Assembly (NCBI GenBank): GCA_900539865.1
Contig: UQDS01000003.1
Location: 147,656-211,655, forward strand
Source: an uncultured Mollicutes bacterium
GTDB lineage: Bacteria; Bacillota_I; Bacilli_A; RFN20; CAG-288
Direction: 5' to 3'
Length of the DNA stretch: 64,000 nt
Shown here: piece by piece, positions 24,637-33,169 of the stretch
Layout of the letters: each line of letters opens with the position of its first letter
Position numbering within the stretch: position 1 is the first letter of the stretch
The notes under the pieces: generated by a model
The model's database searches: none
What the model saw: only the letters and a program-made list of their open reading frames with translations
Told to the model about the DNA's origin: nothing
Program-made: the position numbers and the translations under genes

Positions 24637-24672
24637 AAAGGGGAAGAATGTCAGCATTCTTCCTCTTTTATT
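24637..24672. terminator. Bidirectional terminator between nusG and pdxK
   Basis: GAAGAATG-TCAG-CATTCTTC, extended by A and T runs on both sides, serves the two convergent units. Confidence 0.85.
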
Positions 24673-25525
24673 TTGTTTGTTTTTTCTGTTTTATATCTTG
24701 AATCAATTGCGATAAAACAAGTTCAAATTCTAAGCCGTATTGAAGGCCATCTACGCCATCTTCTATATTCTTTTTCATGGCGGAATGGACAAAATCGTGA
24801 GCGACTATCACGCTGTCTTTGACAGACAATCCCTGCAGTTGACTTCCGACAAAAGCGGAACAATAGCTGTCTCCGGCTCCGTGATATCTGCCTGGATATG
24901 AGATTGTCTGATAATGGTCGAAAGCATCTTTTTCTCGTTCATAGATCAAACAACCAGTTGTTCCTGGTTCAAAGGTGATTCCTGTGAGTAATACCGTATG
25001 AGGACCAAGTAGGGCAAGCTTTTTTGCAATCGTTTTTAAAAAATCAATATCGATAGTGTTTTGAGGATATGCTTCCTCGGTTAAAAAGCACGCTTCGGTG
25101 AGATTCGGGCATGTCATATCGGCAAGTCGAATCAATTGTTTCAAAGCTTGTACGTGTTGTTGGTTAAAACCTGGATACATCTTACCATTATCACCAAAAG
25201 CAGGATCAACCATAATCATGGTGTGTTCTTCTTTGAGCTTGTGAATGATTTCCATCACAACTGGAACTTGTTGAGTGCCGAGATATCCGGTATAAATACA
25301 ATCAAAATGGTGATTATAATTATCCCATTTGTCGACAGAAGATCTCATTTCGGATGTTAAATCGGTATAGGTCCAAGAAGAAAAGGCAGTGTGATTAGAT
25401 AAGACTGCGGTAGGTAAGCCGATTGCTTCTACGCCACAGGCGGAGAGAATCGGTAAAGCAACTGTAAGAGAGCAACGTCCCATGCAGCTGTAATCTTGAA
25501 TGGTGAGGCAACGTTTTTGTTTCAT
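24668..25525 (-). CDS. pdxK: Pyridoxal/pyridoxamine kinase
   Basis: A 285-residue ribokinase-superfamily enzyme that makes PLP from unphosphorylated vitamers. It starts IQDYSCMGRCSLTVALPILSACG (PdxY/PdxK type), has YTGYLGTQQ, DPAFGDNG and CPNLTEA, and the anion-hole loop GRYHGAGDSY (GAGD in place of the frequent GTGD). It could supply PLP to GlyA. The ATG overlaps the stop of the HTH gene by four bases, so it is the last gene of a three-gene operon. Confidence 0.92.
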   Translation of the reverse strand: MKQKRCLTIQDYSCMGRCSLTVALPILSACGVEAIGLPTAVLSNHTAFSSWTYTDLTSEMRSSVDKWDNYNHHFDCIYTGYLGTQQVPVVMEIIHKLKEEHTMIMVDPAFGDNGKMYPGFNQQHVQALKQLIRLADMTCPNLTEACFLTEEAYPQNTIDIDFLKTIAKKLALLGPHTVLLTGITFEPGTTGCLIYEREKDAFDHYQTISYPGRYHGAGDSYCSAFVGSQLQGLSVKDSVIVAHDFVHSAMKKNIEDGVDGLQYGLEFELVLSQLIQDIKQKKQTK

Positions 25526-25746
25526 ATGTTTTCCTTATTCTGATTGTCGATAGCTGTTTGAATGATTTGCACCGGAAGTGCAAAACACTCTGAAAATTTT
25601 CTGATTTGTTCGGCGTTTGGTACAGCTTTTCCCGCTTCCCAAAGATCGACAATTTCATCTTCCACGCCGATATTGTCAGCGATGTAACAATTGCTGAAAG
25701 AATATTGTTCTTTCAACGCAGAGAGAATTTCTTGAAAAGTGATCAT
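25522..25746 (-). CDS. Small XRE-type helix-turn-helix protein
   Basis: A 74-residue protein that is nearly all one HTH domain. IADNIGVEDEIVDLWEAGKAVPNAEQIRKF follows the Cro/C1 pattern (recognition helix, then the W-x2-G-K-x-x-P turn). It overlaps the membrane-protein gene upstream and pdxK downstream by four bases each. It may be an autoregulator of this operon or a local sensor of vitamin B6; both are inference. Confidence 0.75.
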   Translation of the reverse strand: MITFQEILSALKEQYSFSNCYIADNIGVEDEIVDLWEAGKAVPNAEQIRKFSECFALPVQIIQTAIDNQNKENI

Positions 25747-26612
25747 TGCTTTTTCAAATCTTTGGAATCATCTACGATGACAGGATCTTGATAGGAAGGA
25801 GTTTCTTCCTTCTTGTCATCTTCAGGTTCTTCGTTGTCGTTATCCGAGTCATCCGCGATGAGTTTTGTTTCCATTGTCTCAATCGGTTTGCGGTGAACTT
25901 TTTTATCATTTTTCTTTTTTAACTCTGAGATGTCAATGATTTTTGTGTTCGTGTTTTTCAGCTCTGTTTCTACTTTTTGTTTTTGTTCTTTTTCAATTTC
26001 TTGAGCTTTTATCTGCTTGTTTGTGTTGTGAACTTTGACAAATAACATACCCATGGATACACAGCCAAAGACAACGAGGATAAGGCCTAAAATCACGAGG
26101 ATATAGTTGAGAAGTTCTTTGTTCTTATAGAAGAAAATATAGGTGGTTGCTAAGGCGATAAGAATGCCAGAGATGACAAAAATCAAGACAGCAGAAGGGA
26201 TGTTTTTCGAGAATTCTTTTCCGCGGATTTTATCGATGCCAAAGGCGATGAGAACAGCCGCAAATCCATAAAATAAGACGATTAAGAAGAAGGGGAATAC
26301 CTCGGTTAAAATTTCAGGTTTGATCAGCAGTGTTGTTCCTAAAGAAGCGGTGAGGATACCCATGATAACTTCTTTGCTGGTGGGTGATCTTTCTAAGAGA
26401 TATCCGGAAATGACACTGATGACACCATAAGCGGCAAAAGCGGTTCCGATACAATAAGAGATTGACTCTACCGAAGTGTTGCCTTCGTCGTTGATACGAA
26501 TCGCCCCGATGAGAATAAAGGCAGCGCCTAGAACTATCATCAATACAGCCTGTATTACTTTAATCCATTTATAAGCTGTTACTCTATTTTTCTGTTTTTC
26601 GTTTATTTCCAT
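25743..26612 (-). CDS. DUF308/HdeD-like membrane protein with acidic tail
   Basis: A 289-residue protein with about seven hydrophobic helices in residues 18-195, containing internally similar pairs such as ILGAAFILIGAI and ILGLILVVFG, as in DUF308/HdeD proteins. A cytosolic tail of about 90 residues is Lys/Glu/Asp-rich (DDSDNDNEEPEDDKKEE). The SD is GAGGTG. It is the first gene of an operon with the HTH protein and pdxK. The family assignment is tentative. Confidence 0.65.
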   Translation of the reverse strand: MEINEKQKNRVTAYKWIKVIQAVLMIVLGAAFILIGAIRINDEGNTSVESISYCIGTAFAAYGVISVISGYLLERSPTSKEVIMGILTASLGTTLLIKPEILTEVFPFFLIVLFYGFAAVLIAFGIDKIRGKEFSKNIPSAVLIFVISGILIALATTYIFFYKNKELLNYILVILGLILVVFGCVSMGMLFVKVHNTNKQIKAQEIEKEQKQKVETELKNTNTKIIDISELKKKNDKKVHRKPIETMETKLIADDSDNDNEEPEDDKKEETPSYQDPVIVDDSKDLKKQ

Positions 26613-26722
26613 ATTATTTCACACCTCTTGTGTTATTATAAACAAAACCGCACGAAATAGATATGAAACTATTTCAATTTTTTTAATGTGATACAAAGGT
26701 TAAAAAACGTTAGGAGAACAAA

Positions 26723-27172
26723 ATGAACGAATTCATGAAAGTTGCCATCGAGGAAGCAAAAAAGGGTATTCAGGATCATCACGGGGGACCTTTTGGAGCT
26801 GTCATTGTCAAAGAGGGTAAAATCATCGGAAAAGGTCACAATCAAGTCCTTAAGAATCAAGACCCCACTTGCCACGGAGAAATCATGGCGATTCATGATG
26901 CGTGCAAGTCTCTTGGTACATTTAATTTGAAAGGATGCGATATCTATACTACAGGCTATCCTTGTCCGATGTGCATGGGTGCGATCCTTTGGGCTAATAT
27001 CGATAACATCTATTTTGGATGCGACACTGCTGACACGGAGACAATCGGTTTTCGCGATAAGAAGTTCTATGAGCTTTGGAATGAAAACAAAAACATTTAT
27101 CAGGTCAGCCATGAAGAGTGTCTCGCTCTTTATCAGGAATATATGAGCGATAGAAAGAAAGAAAATTATTAA
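26723..27172 (+). CDS. Guanine deaminase-like cytidine-deaminase-fold enzyme
   Basis: A 149-residue zinc deaminase. The zinc ligands lie in CHGE (His with catalytic Glu, residues 51-54) and PCPMCMGA near 80. GGPFGAVIVKEGKIIGKGHN and the TETIGFRDKKFY region resemble B. subtilis GuaD, which turns guanine into xanthine. HGE instead of HAE occurs in some members. TadA function is covered by a separate gene at 46 kb, so purine-base deamination is favoured here. The SD is AGGAG; the gene stands alone. Confidence 0.82.
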   Translation: MNEFMKVAIEEAKKGIQDHHGGPFGAVIVKEGKIIGKGHNQVLKNQDPTCHGEIMAIHDACKSLGTFNLKGCDIYTTGYPCPMCMGAILWANIDNIYFGCDTADTETIGFRDKKFYELWNENKNIYQVSHEECLALYQEYMSDRKKENY

Positions 27173-27221
27173 ATAGAACTCAGAAAACACATGTATATAT
27201 TATAAATATATAAATACTTTG

Positions 27222-27250
27222 TTGTAATTAAGTCGATGTAAGTATATAAT
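27222..27250 (+). promoter_or_regulatory. Promoter of rpmH-rnpA-yidC-jag
   Basis: TTGTAA (27222-27227), a 17-base spacer, then TATAAT (27245-27250). The leader contains a small ATGCG/CGCAT hairpin and a strong SD (AAGGAGG). Confidence 0.72.
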
Positions 27251-27302
27251 TATCCTACATGCGTTTTTTGTGCGCATTAATTTAAGGAGGAATCAAACCT
27301 TT

Positions 27303-27440
27303 ATGAAACGTACTTATCAGCCTAGCAAAATCAAGAGAGCCCACACTTGTGGTTTCAGAGCCAGAATGGCAACCAAGAGCGGAAGAAAAATTCTTGCCAG
27401 AAGAAGAGCCAAAGGTAGAGCAAGACTTACCCAGGCCTAA
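27303..27440 (+). CDS. rpmH: Ribosomal protein bL34
   Basis: A 45-residue, highly basic L34 (MKRTYQPSKIKRAHTCGF, then MATKSGRKILARRRAKGR), full length. The SD AAGGAGG lies 12 bases upstream. It heads the rpmH-rnpA-yidC-jag cluster, which normally faces dnaA at the origin. Here the upstream neighbour is a deaminase gene instead. Confidence 0.97.
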   Translation: MKRTYQPSKIKRAHTCGFRARMATKSGRKILARRRAKGRARLTQA

Positions 27441-27469
27441 ACAAGAATGCCTTTCTCTTTCCTGAAACT

Positions 27470-27820
27470 ATGAAAAAGAATTTAAGACTCACGAAATCCG
27501 AAGATTTTAAGAAAGTCCTGGATCAGAGGCATTGTGCGGGAAAGAATGAAGCAGTCTCAGTATTCTACGCGTCCAATCAACTGACCCACGCTCGCATCGG
27601 CATTTCCGTCTCTACAAAAGTTGGAAATGCTGTTGTTCGTGTCAGAACTAGACGACAAATCCGGGCACAGATCAATCTTTGTGATATCCTTGATCAGCCG
27701 TATGATATTGTCATCATCGCTCATTCCGGTTACTTAAAGAAGTCTTTTCAAGAGAACACGGAAATTTTAAAGGAAATCTTTTCGCATATGACTTGCCCGA
27801 AAAGAGGAGAAAAAGCATGA
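27470..27820 (+). CDS. rnpA: Ribonuclease P protein component
   Basis: A 116-residue RNase P protein, which supports tRNA 5' maturation together with the rnpB RNA (not found in the window). It starts MKKNLRLTKSEDFKKVL; the RNA-binding block is RIGISVSTKVGNAVVRVRTR, with the usual RNRxKR motif altered to VRVRTRR. No SD precedes the ATG. An eight-codon ORF (27447-27473) ends in a TGA that overlaps the start as ATGA, and could deliver ribosomes by coupling. The last four bases overlap yidC. Confidence 0.92.
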   Translation: MKKNLRLTKSEDFKKVLDQRHCAGKNEAVSVFYASNQLTHARIGISVSTKVGNAVVRVRTRRQIRAQINLCDILDQPYDIVIIAHSGYLKKSFQENTEILKEIFSHMTCPKRGEKA

Positions 27821-29439
27821 GAAATCACTCCAAAAGTTTGCTAAAACGTTTGATGGTTGTCTTTGCAGGCATCATCGCGGTTTTTAGTTTGTCCGGTTGT
27901 ACAAAATCTTTCTGTACTAACCAAGACAGAGCCAATCAAATCTTCGCCTATTACGGAAATCTCTTCAACGACGAATTGAAAATCTCGGAAGACTATGTTG
28001 ACGGCTTTGATTATTCAAGTGATAATCCGAACCGTGTCAAACTCATTCAGAGACAGAACAAGAATAGAACGACCTTGATTCAAAATATTGAAAATAGAGC
28101 AAACGGTGCATTGACCGGCCTCTATTCCTTCGATGGTTCCTTCCTTGAATTTATGAACAATAAGGCAGAACAATTTGTCATTGACAATGTTCACTATTGG
28201 ACAGATGGAACCTTGGCAAATCTTCAGGTAGAAGAAGCGAAGGCGGTCGCTTTACATGTCGGTATCTATGCCGGCCTTGAAACAGATGATCAAAACAATG
28301 TTACTGGTGTCTCCGCACTTTGGAAGAACTTTGACATCTGGTATGAAGAAGCGGTCAATGATCCGAATATCGGATATCTCCAAGCGCCGTCTATAAACTA
28401 TGTTCTCAATTTGAAGCAATACGCCACTCAGATGACTGGCTCTAACACCGCTTGTATCACACCGGTTGGTGGTATCTTCGAACAAAACGATTCTAAAGTT
28501 TATATCGAAGGAAAAACTTGGGGTCAGGCCTTTAAAGAATATGGTTTCTTAGAAGGACTTCTTGTTTATCCGCTTTCTTATATTGTTCACGCTATTTCCA
28601 CCGGATTAAACAACACCATCGGCGCACAGCTCTTGGCAATTATCGTTGTTACTATCTTAGTTAGATTAGTCACTGTCTTCTCGACCATTTCTCAGTCTAA
28701 GATGCAGACAAAGCAGCAGCAGATGCAGCCGCTTCTCAACGACTTAGCAAAGAAATATCCGAATTATCAGACAGATAAAGAGGAACGTCAAGCTTACAGT
28801 ATGGCGCAAGCCAGAATCATGAAGAAATATAAACTTCACCCCTTCCGTCCGCTTCTCTTCATGATTATTCAATTCCCGTTATTTATCTGCGTTTGGTCAG
28901 CACTTCAAGGATCTGCTGCCTTAGCAGCCGGCAATATGTGGGGCCTTTCCCTCACTACACCGGTTAGCCAGTGTTTTGTTAACTTTGGTCAAACCCCCGG
29001 TGCTGCTGTCGGTATTGTCATCTTCATCCTCATGTCTTTGACAAACGTTCTTTCTTCCATGACCAGCTTATGGTTTACTTCATGGAGAACAAAGAATTTC
29101 GGCAATGTTGGTCCGACACAGACAAATGCTGACGGAAAACCTGTCGATCCGAATAAGACGATGAGAATTATGTCTTATGTCATGATGGTCTTCATCGTCA
29201 TCATGGGTTGGAATTTACCTGTTGGCATGGGTATCTACTGGATCTTAGGCGCTGTCATCAGCATCTTCCAAGCGTTGCTTACGGAAGGTTTGTCTACCAG
29301 AAACCGTCATAGAGCGTTAGCTCATATCGGCGATGGCACTGATTTAGCCGCAAAGCGTAGAAGTGCACATCACATCAATTCCACCAAAGATGATAAAAAA
29401 GGCAAAAAGAGCAAATCTGATAAGCCTATTTGGAGGTAA
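27817..29439 (+). CDS. yidC: Membrane protein insertase YidC (Oxa1 family, lipoprotein form)
   Basis: A 540-residue insertase. It has a lipoprotein signal with lipobox LSGC (about residues 23-26), a long extracytoplasmic domain (about 30-230), and the five-helix Oxa1 core with KQQQMQPLLNDLAKKYPN and a membrane loop FRPLLFMIIQFPLFICVW, ending with a Lys/Arg-rich tail. The extracellular N-terminal region is larger than in B. subtilis SpoIIIJ. I chose the ATG at 27817 (SD GAGGAG, overlapping rnpA by four bases). Confidence 0.94.
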   Translation: MRNHSKSLLKRLMVVFAGIIAVFSLSGCTKSFCTNQDRANQIFAYYGNLFNDELKISEDYVDGFDYSSDNPNRVKLIQRQNKNRTTLIQNIENRANGALTGLYSFDGSFLEFMNNKAEQFVIDNVHYWTDGTLANLQVEEAKAVALHVGIYAGLETDDQNNVTGVSALWKNFDIWYEEAVNDPNIGYLQAPSINYVLNLKQYATQMTGSNTACITPVGGIFEQNDSKVYIEGKTWGQAFKEYGFLEGLLVYPLSYIVHAISTGLNNTIGAQLLAIIVVTILVRLVTVFSTISQSKMQTKQQQMQPLLNDLAKKYPNYQTDKEERQAYSMAQARIMKKYKLHPFRPLLFMIIQFPLFICVWSALQGSAALAAGNMWGLSLTTPVSQCFVNFGQTPGAAVGIVIFILMSLTNVLSSMTSLWFTSWRTKNFGNVGPTQTNADGKPVDPNKTMRIMSYVMMVFIVIMGWNLPVGMGIYWILGAVISIFQALLTEGLSTRNRHRALAHIGDGTDLAAKRRSAHHINSTKDDKKGKKSKSDKPIWR

Positions 29440-29444
29440 ATCAC

Positions 29445-30077
29445 ATGAATCGTTACGAAGGTAAAACGGAACAAGAAGCCGTCAAGAAAGCATGTGAGGA
29501 CTTAGGAATCAGTGATCCTGAAACACTCAACTACCAAGTTATCTCCGTGAAGAAGTCACTTTTCAGCACAGTCGTCACCATTGGCATTTATTCGATCAAC
29601 GATGTTATCGTTTTCGCAGATGATTACATCAAACGTTGTTTGAGAGCGCTTGGTATTGAAGGTTATACCGAAGCAAAATACGAAGACGGTGTCATCAAAC
29701 TCAATATTGTCAGCAACAAAAACAAAACCGTTATCGGTAGAAACGGAGACACGCTTCGTTCCATCAACGAATTGACTCGTTCTGCATGTTTCAATCGCTT
29801 TGGAGGACATTATCGTATCCTTCTTAACTGCGATGGTTACAAGGAAATCAAATATAAGAAATTTGCTTATATCGCGCGTCGTAATGCCGAAGAAGTTCGC
29901 CGCACACATATCACGGCAACTTTGGATCCGATGACCAGCGATGAAAGAAGAATCATCCATCAGGTCTTAACCGGTTATCCAAACATTAAGACACAGTCTT
30001 TAGGAACAGGTCATAAGAGACACATCACCATTCAGTATGTTCCTGGTAATGTTGTCAATCATCCTGACGAAGATTAA
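29445..30077 (+). CDS. jag: Jag/KhpB RNA-binding protein (Jag-N, KH, R3H)
   Basis: A 210-residue SpoIIIJ-associated protein. The Jag_N region (YEGKTEQEAVKKACEDLGI) is followed by a KH domain with VIGRNGDTLRSINEL, and an R3H domain whose core is RRTHITATLDPMTSDERRIIH. Family members bind RNA and influence cell division. It follows yidC by five bases with a strong SD (GGAGG) and ends the operon at a perfect hairpin. Confidence 0.93.
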   Translation: MNRYEGKTEQEAVKKACEDLGISDPETLNYQVISVKKSLFSTVVTIGIYSINDVIVFADDYIKRCLRALGIEGYTEAKYEDGVIKLNIVSNKNKTVIGRNGDTLRSINELTRSACFNRFGGHYRILLNCDGYKEIKYKKFAYIARRNAEEVRRTHITATLDPMTSDERRIIHQVLTGYPNIKTQSLGTGHKRHITIQYVPGNVVNHPDED

Positions 30078-30079
30078 AA

Positions 30080-30117
30080 AAATAGGAGAGATAGCAATTG
30101 CTATCTCTCCTTTTTAT
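30080..30117. terminator. Bidirectional terminator after jag and the phosphopantetheinyl transferase
   Basis: AGGAGAGATAGC-AATT-GCTATCTCTCCT (30085-30112) flanked by A6 and T5. It serves both convergent genes. Confidence 0.92.
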
Positions 30118-30722
30118 ATCACCATGATATTAATGCGTTCGTTGTCTATGGAGTCGACGGAAAGAGAATACATTCTTCCGGCGTTATCGCTAAGTTTTGT
30201 CGTATAAATATCTCCGTAAGGTAAGTCTTTTGCGAAGGTATCAAGAGAGAAGCCGTCACCAACATGTTTGTGGAAGGCTTCTTTTTTTGTCCATGTTTTG
30301 TAAAATGTTTCAATTTTATCGATTGCGTGATGGTAGTCTTCTTTTTCTCTTTTTCCAAAATAACGAGATGCTAAAGCGTCAAAATCTCTCGTAGTATCGA
30401 TAAGTTCAACATCGATTCCCACTTCAAAGTTAGAGATGCAGACAGCGACGATGTCTCCGCTGTGAGAAATGTTGAAGTGATAAGGCATGTTTGGAAAATA
30501 GGGTTTGTTATTTTCTTGATAAGAAAGAGAATAGGTATTTACATCGATACCTTGTTGTTTTAAAGCCTGATTCAGCACGTTAAAAGCAAGCAGTGAAGCC
30601 TGATAATCTTGTTCGTTTTGATGGCGTTTACAGTGCGTTAAGATGTCGTCGCTCATCCCTTCTTCTAAAAGAGAAATGCGTCCATCATAGCGTGATATTT
30701 CACTCAGATATACTACTGTCAT
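30114..30722 (-). CDS. 4'-phosphopantetheinyl transferase, Sfp type
   Basis: A 202-residue Sfp-like transferase that moves the phosphopantetheine of CoA to carrier proteins. Motifs are FNISHSGD (near residue 83), GIDVE (Mg-binding, near 103) and WTKKEAFHKHVGDG (near 148). With no NRPS or PKS in the window, the likely substrate is the acyl carrier protein, perhaps replacing AcpS; this is inferred. The ATG at 30722 has AGG five bases upstream; a GTG at 30728 is possible. The start overlaps the end of the alpha-galactosidase gene by 23 bases. Confidence 0.85.
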   Translation of the reverse strand: MTVVYLSEISRYDGRISLLEEGMSDDILTHCKRHQNEQDYQASLLAFNVLNQALKQQGIDVNTYSLSYQENNKPYFPNMPYHFNISHSGDIVAVCISNFEVGIDVELIDTTRDFDALASRYFGKREKEDYHHAIDKIETFYKTWTKKEAFHKHVGDGFSLDTFAKDLPYGDIYTTKLSDNAGRMYSLSVDSIDNERINIMVI

Positions 30723-33027
30723 AAACACCTACATGATATAATCGGGCGCTAAAATCACCCATGAGACGCACGCGTTCATCGAATCCTACCCCGGACCATT
30801 CCTGTGACAAAACAGCTCCAGCAGAAGTGAATACACCGCCAGAAAGGATGCCCATATCAACTTCGGATTTGACATCTTTTCTCTTTTCTATCATGGACAA
30901 AATAGCACCTTCCGGATTGAGGTGAAGGGACAAATCAGTATTGACTAGACCGCCGAATTTCCTGAGAGGAAGCGATTCTTGTCTTCCTTTGTACTGATAT
31001 AAAACATCCTCTTGCAGACCATATGCGATGAGATGTTTTTCTTTCGGATTAGGCTTTTGAATCGTTTGATAAAGTCCGATGAGGTGATTGTCATTTAGCG
31101 AGGCTTGGACTTCTTTTTCTAATCCATCCATCAGGAGATTGGATTGGTAAACTTTACCCCATTGCAGTGTCTTTCTGTTCTTTTTGTAATAAGAAATCTG
31201 ATCGCTGATAACAGAAATATCGACAGGGGACAATTCATCCAAATCTAATTCATAACCTAAGACACCAAAACAAGCGACATCGAATTTTGTATCAAAAGAG
31301 GTATAACGAAGCATTTGATTGCTTGTCTTACAAGAGACGTGATTGGATAAAACAGAAAGCGGATAGCCAAGTAAGGCTCCTTCTTGAATATAAAGGCGTT
31401 GATAAGAATCGGTATCATCACTAAGCCAAGATTGTGCAAAGAAAGAGAGCATGCCTAAATCAAAACGGTTTCCGCCGGAAGCGCAGTTTTCTATTAAAAC
31501 ATGAGGGAATTTATCTCTGATTCTTTTCAAAACAGAGTACAATCCGACAATATAATCGAAAAAGAATGTTCCGTTTTCATTTAAGTAATCAGAGATGTTT
31601 CTATTACAATCCCATTTTAAATAAGATATATTTGCACTACCTAAAACGTTACAAACGCTGTCAACAATATAATTTTGGACAGCTGTTTTTGTCAAATCGA
31701 GCGTCAGTTGATGTCTGCCTTTTGAAGGGGTGTGATAGATGTCGTGGATGACCCATTCGGGATGGTTACGATATAAATCACTGTCTTCGTTTATCATTTC
31801 CGGTTCCATCCAGATTCCGAATTTCATTCCGTATTTTTCTGCGGTTTGTGCAAGACCTTCTAACCCGGAGGGAAGCTTTTTCTTATTTACAGTCCAATCG
31901 CCAAGACCGGCAGAATCGTTATTTCTATTTCCAAACCAACCGTCATCTAAAACGAAAAGCTCTATTCCTAACTTACTCGCTTGTTTCATTAACGAAACAA
32001 TGCGGCGCTCGTTAAAGTTCATACATGTCGCTTCCCAATTGTTGTAAGCGACTAATCTTTCTTGATGGTAGAACTCTCTTGGAATAACACATTCGTTGAC
32101 AAAGCGATGGAAGTGATCGGACATGCCATTGATACCTTCATTGGAGTAGGTCATGACTGCCATCGGTGTATAAAAGCTTTCACCATTCTCCAATTTCTTT
32201 TCAAATTGTGTAGATGAGATACCAACTTGAATGCGCATGTTTTCAAAAGCGTCCATTTCTACTGAATTTTCAAAGTTACCGGAGTATACAAGGTTAAAGC
32301 CGTAAACATTGCCGTGGTGAAAATCACTATCTCCGTCTTTGATTAAGAAGAAAGGATTTCTCGTTTTGGAAGAATAACCATTGAGTGCTTCAAACACCAT
32401 TCTTCCTCTTGTGATCTTTTGCTTTTGAACGCTGAGTTCTCCTGACCAACAGCCGTAAGTAGAGTATAAATCACTGTTTTGATTCACTAAACAAAGCTGC
32501 AGTGAGGACAGTTTATTTAAATACAGGGGTTCATCATCAAAATTGGATATTTCTTGTGATACACCAATTACGTCAGTATCTTCATATAGGAAGAAATGAA
32601 CTCTTAAATAAATTTTTAATTTTGTTTCTTTTAAGGTTAAAACAGCTTCACTGTCCACGCCGTGAGGAGTGATCATCAGGGGGATATCATCGGCAGTATC
32701 TTTTTCTTGGAAGGACTCGAAGACAAAATCAAAGACGGAGTTGTCGTTTCTTTTTAAACTGACAGAAGGGGAGAAATAATCGCCTTTTCCTAAAGAGGAG
32801 ACAAGGAGCTTGTTGTGGTTTAAAGAGATAGCAGCGTCTTCGTCGCTATAAGTAGTTTCACAACCTTGAATATACGCGTATTGTCTTGTCAACGCCTTTG
32901 CTTCTTGCAACGAAAGTAATTTTCTTCCATAATGAGCGACGTTGACCTTACCGACCTTATCGATGGAGAGAAGAAGAGAGGTGTGACTTGTCGATAAAAG
33001 AATATATGAATCTTGAAAAGCAATCAT
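30700..33027 (-). CDS. Alpha-galactosidase, glycoside hydrolase family 36
   Basis: A 775-residue retaining alpha-galactosidase. It has an N-terminal beta-supersandwich (1-330), then a (beta/alpha)8 barrel with ATCMNFNERRIV, LDDGWFGNR, and the nucleophile in LKWDCNRN. The acid/base motif is WLSDDTDSYQR, and ENCASGGNRFD lies between. It has no signal peptide, so it acts on imported raffinose- or melibiose-type sugars; no transporter is in the window. SD AAAGGAG. It forms an operon with the phosphopantetheinyl transferase and is divergent from mnmE. Confidence 0.95.
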   Translation of the reverse strand: MIAFQDSYILLSTSHTSLLLSIDKVGKVNVAHYGRKLLSLQEAKALTRQYAYIQGCETTYSDEDAAISLNHNKLLVSSLGKGDYFSPSVSLKRNDNSVFDFVFESFQEKDTADDIPLMITPHGVDSEAVLTLKETKLKIYLRVHFFLYEDTDVIGVSQEISNFDDEPLYLNKLSSLQLCLVNQNSDLYSTYGCWSGELSVQKQKITRGRMVFEALNGYSSKTRNPFFLIKDGDSDFHHGNVYGFNLVYSGNFENSVEMDAFENMRIQVGISSTQFEKKLENGESFYTPMAVMTYSNEGINGMSDHFHRFVNECVIPREFYHQERLVAYNNWEATCMNFNERRIVSLMKQASKLGIELFVLDDGWFGNRNNDSAGLGDWTVNKKKLPSGLEGLAQTAEKYGMKFGIWMEPEMINEDSDLYRNHPEWVIHDIYHTPSKGRHQLTLDLTKTAVQNYIVDSVCNVLGSANISYLKWDCNRNISDYLNENGTFFFDYIVGLYSVLKRIRDKFPHVLIENCASGGNRFDLGMLSFFAQSWLSDDTDSYQRLYIQEGALLGYPLSVLSNHVSCKTSNQMLRYTSFDTKFDVACFGVLGYELDLDELSPVDISVISDQISYYKKNRKTLQWGKVYQSNLLMDGLEKEVQASLNDNHLIGLYQTIQKPNPKEKHLIAYGLQEDVLYQYKGRQESLPLRKFGGLVNTDLSLHLNPEGAILSMIEKRKDVKSEVDMGILSGGVFTSAGAVLSQEWSGVGFDERVRLMGDFSARLYHVGVYDSSISE

Positions 33028-33080
33028 AGTTAAACTCCTTTGTATACCAAATAGATGGTAAAGTTTAATAGCGAAAATAG

Positions 33081-33086
33081 ATTATA
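33081..33086 (-). promoter_or_regulatory. Putative -10 box of the alpha-galactosidase operon
   Basis: TATAAT on the minus strand, 53 bases before the ATG. The -35 is not clear. Confidence 0.4.
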
Positions 33087-33115
33087 TTGACTATCATATC
33101 ATTTCTTGTGAATGT

Positions 33116-33137
33116 TTTTTATCTAAATAGATAAAAA
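33116..33137. promoter_or_regulatory. 22-base palindrome in the galactosidase-mnmE divergent spacer
   Basis: TTTTTATCTA, then AA, then TAGATAAAAA: perfect ten-base arms. It lies upstream of both divergent promoters, about 30 bases from the galactosidase -10 and overlapping the expected -35 of mnmE, where an operator would sit. It is too AT-rich for a terminator. Confidence 0.45.
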
Positions 33138-33154
33138 CACTCTTTCTTTCTTCA

Positions 33155-33163
33155 TGATATAAT
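33155..33163 (+). promoter_or_regulatory. Extended -10 promoter of mnmE
   Basis: TGATATAAT (TGnTATAAT) ends six bases before the mnmE ATG, and there is no SD. The transcript would start at the ATG. Confidence 0.6.
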
Positions 33164-33169
33164 TAAATT

